Shown: piece by piece, positions 61,974 through 64,000 of the stretch
Position numbering within the stretch: position 1 is the stretch's first letter
Layout of the letters: the number at the start of each line of letters is the position of its first letter
NCBI GenBank assembly: GCA_045586405.1
Contig: JAZNAG010000141.1
Span: forward strand, 6,806-70,805
Length of the DNA stretch: 64,000 nucleotides
Direction: 5' to 3'
Source of the DNA: SIG607 sp045586405
GTDB taxonomy: Bacteria; Bacillota; Clostridia; Oscillospirales; Acutalibacteraceae
The notes under the pieces: generated by a model
Database searches by the model: none
Seen by the model: only the letters and a program-made list of their open reading frames with translations
What the model was told of the DNA's origin: nothing
Program-made: the position numbers and the translations under genes

Positions 61974-63341
61974 ATGAAAAAGAACGACCAAATTATTTTA
62001 GAAATAACCGATGTTACTGAAAGCGGAAGCGGTGTAGGCAAATTTGACGGCATGGCAGTTTTTGTGCCTCAAAGTGCGGTGGGTGATACCCTTAAGGTTC
62101 ATATTGTAAAGGTTAAAAAGAACTATTGCTTTGGTAAAATTGTTGAGGTTATTAAGCCATCAGAAAACAGATGTGAAAATGATTGTGACTGTTTTAATAA
62201 GTGCGGCGGCTGTGTCTATCGCCATATAAACTATAGTGCTGAGGCTCTTATAAAACAGAATACCGTAGAGCAGACTATGAAAAGGGTGGGGAGTATAAAT
62301 ATACCTGCCAAGCCTATTCTGACAGGGGAAAGTGAAAGATACAGAAATAAAGCTCAGTATCCCATATCCGAAAGCGGTGAGGTAGGCTTTTTTGCGCCCC
62401 ATTCCCATAGAATAATACCCTGTAAAGACTGCCTTTTACAGCCACGGGAATTTGCCATAATAAGCCGTATTTTTACAGAACATATTGGTTTACATAATAT
62501 CAGTATGTACAACGAAGAAAACGGCAAAGGTCTGGTTCGTCATTTGTATTTAAGGCGGGGCGGTGCAACAAAAGAAATAATGGTCTGCGTTGTTATAAAC
62601 GGCGATTTTCTGCCTTATGCAGAAGTATTCGTTGATATGCTTAAAAACGAGCTTGGCGATACGCTGAAAGGCGTTGTCTTGAATATCAATAAAGATAAAA
62701 CAAACGTTATTTTAGGCAAAGAAAATAAGGTTATTTACGGAGAAGCATATATAACCGATATTTTATGCTCTAATAAAATAAGAATCAACCCGCTGTCTTT
62801 TTATCAGGTAAACAGAGCTATGGCAGAGGTGCTTTATAATAAGGCAAAAGAGTATGCCGAGCCTGAGGGAAAATCGGTTATTGACCTTTACTGCGGTGCC
62901 GGAACAATAGGTCTTTCTTTTGCACAAAAGGCAAAAAGTATTATCGGTGTTGAAATTATAGAGCAGGCGGTAGAAGACGCTAAAGAAAATGCCTGTATAA
63001 ACGGTATTGACAACGCGAGATTCATTTGCGGTGATGCCGAAACGGCAGCCCAAACCCTCAAAGACGAGGGCGTGAAAGCTGACGTAGTGGTTCTTGATCC
63101 GCCACGAAAGGGTTGCAGTGAAAAACTTCTTTATACAGTAGCAGAAGATTTTGCACCGGAGAGAATAGTATATGTTTCCTGTGACTGCGCCACCCTTGCA
63201 AGAGACTGTAAGATTCTCAGCGGTAAAGGCTATGAAGTAACAGAATATACACCTGTTGATTTATTCCCGAGAACAAGCCACGTAGAAACGGTTGCTCTTT
63301 TAATAAAATCTAAAAAGACAGTAAGTGAAAATAATGGATAA
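61974..63341 (+). CDS. 23S rRNA (uracil-5-)-methyltransferase, RlmD/RlmCD type
   Basis: SAM-dependent RNA methyltransferase. N-terminal TRAM domain (about 5-60), Fe-S cluster Cys in CDCFNKCGGC plus the later CKDC, SAM motifs VIDLYCGAGTIGL and VVLDPPRKGC, and the nucleophilic Cys in YVSCDCATLARD. 455 residues. ATG at 61974 chosen over 61962 because GAGGAAAG fits it. Firmicutes often have one enzyme (RlmCD) methylating two uridines; which type this is cannot be told. Confidence 0.93.
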   Translation: MKKNDQIILEITDVTESGSGVGKFDGMAVFVPQSAVGDTLKVHIVKVKKNYCFGKIVEVIKPSENRCENDCDCFNKCGGCVYRHINYSAEALIKQNTVEQTMKRVGSINIPAKPILTGESERYRNKAQYPISESGEVGFFAPHSHRIIPCKDCLLQPREFAIISRIFTEHIGLHNISMYNEENGKGLVRHLYLRRGGATKEIMVCVVINGDFLPYAEVFVDMLKNELGDTLKGVVLNINKDKTNVILGKENKVIYGEAYITDILCSNKIRINPLSFYQVNRAMAEVLYNKAKEYAEPEGKSVIDLYCGAGTIGLSFAQKAKSIIGVEIIEQAVEDAKENACINGIDNARFICGDAETAAQTLKDEGVKADVVVLDPPRKGCSEKLLYTVAEDFAPERIVYVSCDCATLARDCKILSGKGYEVTEYTPVDLFPRTSHVETVALLIKSKKTVSENNG

Positions 63342-63795
63342 AACCAATGTGATGAGACTGCTTGACAAAGCAAAAATAGAGTATATTCCTCATTTTTATG
63401 ATGGTGATATTGTAGACGGTGTCGGTATAGCAAATGCTTTGGGTGAGGATGTGAATTGCACCTTCAAAACACTTGTTACGGTATCCGATAAAGGTGAATA
63501 TTTTGTTTTCGTTGTACCGGTAGCAGAAAACTTGGACCTTAAAAAAGCCGCAAAATCGGTGGGTGTAAAATCAGTTGCTATGATAAAACAAAAAGACCTT
63601 TTGCCCCTTACGGGTTATATTCACGGCGGTTGTTCGCCAATAGGTATGAAAAAGCCTTTTACTACTATTATTGACGAAACTGCTTTGCTTGTTGACACTA
63701 TGTGTGTTTCGGCGGGTAGAAGGGGCGTTCAAATAGAATTAAAACCTTGCGATTTGCAAAATTATATTAACGGAAAATTTGTGTATATAATATGA
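63334..63795 (+). CDS. ybaK: Cys-tRNA(Pro)/Cys-tRNA(Cys) deacylase, YbaK/EbsC type
   Basis: 153-residue trans-editing enzyme of the YbaK/ProX family that removes cysteine from misacylated tRNA-Pro. TFKTLVT with the conserved Lys, a central segment ending in GYIHGGCSPIGMKK and SAGRRGVQIELKP are diagnostic. ATG at 63334 overlaps the methyltransferase gene by 8 bases; an in-frame GTG at 63325 is possible. Confidence 0.93.
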   Translation: MDKTNVMRLLDKAKIEYIPHFYDGDIVDGVGIANALGEDVNCTFKTLVTVSDKGEYFVFVVPVAENLDLKKAAKSVGVKSVAMIKQKDLLPLTGYIHGGCSPIGMKKPFTTIIDETALLVDTMCVSAGRRGVQIELKPCDLQNYINGKFVYII

Positions 63796-64000
63796 AAAAT
63801 AATAGCGGAGTAAAACAAGTTGATATAAGAAAAAAAAGAATTGTTAGTAACGTTTTAAAATACTCAATATTCTTTTTGATTGCAATTTTTTCTTATTTTG
63901 CATCCGCATATTTATACGGCTATCAAAAAACTAACGAAAGGCTAATAATTTTGGTTATTTGCGCATTAGTTGGCATTATGCTGTTTTTTCTAATATACCT
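63792..64000 (+). CDS. Truncated membrane protein gene (runs off the window)
   Basis: ATGA overlap with ybaK. The 69 visible codons give a basic Lys/Arg-rich start (VDIRKKR) and two hydrophobic helices (about 23-43 and 53-69). A partner of the ybaK transcript; identity cannot be told from the fragment. Confidence 0.6.
   Translation, partial: MKNNSGVKQVDIRKKRIVSNVLKYSIFFLIAIFSYFASAYLYGYQKTNERLIILVICALVGIMLFFLIY

Overview
The window looks like a chromosomal segment of a low-to-moderate GC Gram-positive Clostridia, most likely an Oscillospiraceae/Ruminococcaceae-type gut bacterium. The basis is gene content and order: addB-addA, scpA-scpB-ytfJ-dacF, a DUF1934 gene next to argS, rplS-lepB-rbgA-rnhB-yraN, tig-clpP-clpX, spore genes (ytfJ, bofA), a ThiI without rhodanese domain, strong AGGAGG ribosome binding sites and textbook sigma-A promoters. 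No rRNA, tRNA, CRISPR array, prophage or complete insertion sequence was seen. Almost everything is housekeeping DNA, but several proteins have unusual architectures.

Layout. 0.1-1 kb: yitT-like membrane gene. 7.3-1.0 kb, minus strand: rlmB, a degenerate P-type ATPase, metG, tatD and a 36-residue Asn/Lys-rich peptide. 7.4-12.3 kb, plus: eno; a Cys/His-duplicated DUF6062-type gene with a cysK homologue; rpsB-tsf behind a structured leader. 15.3-12.4 kb, minus: murI, DUF1934, argS. 15.4-34 kb, plus: an M50 protease, scpAB, ytfJ, dacF, rluB-type synthase, GNAT-like gene, secG, bofA, addBA, a YmfF/YmfH-like M16 pair, lgt, folD, a lipoprotein and htrA. 40.6-34 kb, minus: a five-gene operon of cysteine desulfurase, thiI, a CinA protein fused to a membrane-anchored class B sortase fold that has lost its catalytic His and Cys, a second membrane protein with a cryptic CinA-N-like domain, and a COG2426 membrane protein. 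40.7-53.8 kb, plus: rplS (with leader), lepB, rbgA, rnhB, yraN, a phosphoesterase, tig with a histone-like tail, clpP, clpX, a GH2 glycosidase, pncB, a lipoprotein and azlCD. 53.8-56.7 kb is the one accessory-looking segment: a MITE-like element with 27-bp terminal inverted repeats that supplies the stop codon of azlD, then a secreted ricin-domain/papain-like protease with a membrane-anchored partner. 58.2-56.8 kb: asnS. 58.3-64 kb: pcrA, two membrane proteins, an RlmD-type methyltransferase, ybaK and a truncated membrane gene.

The most novel candidates are (1) the CinA-TM-pseudosortase fusion and its neighbour with a second degenerate CinA-N-like domain, suggesting an envelope-linked complex built on nicotinamide-nucleotide amidase; (2) the pseudo-P-type ATPase with a large acidic cytoplasmic N-terminus; (3) the MITE at azlD; (4) trigger factor with a 92-residue KPAAKK repeat tail. 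All assignments come from reading the sequence and remembered family motifs; no database search was run.
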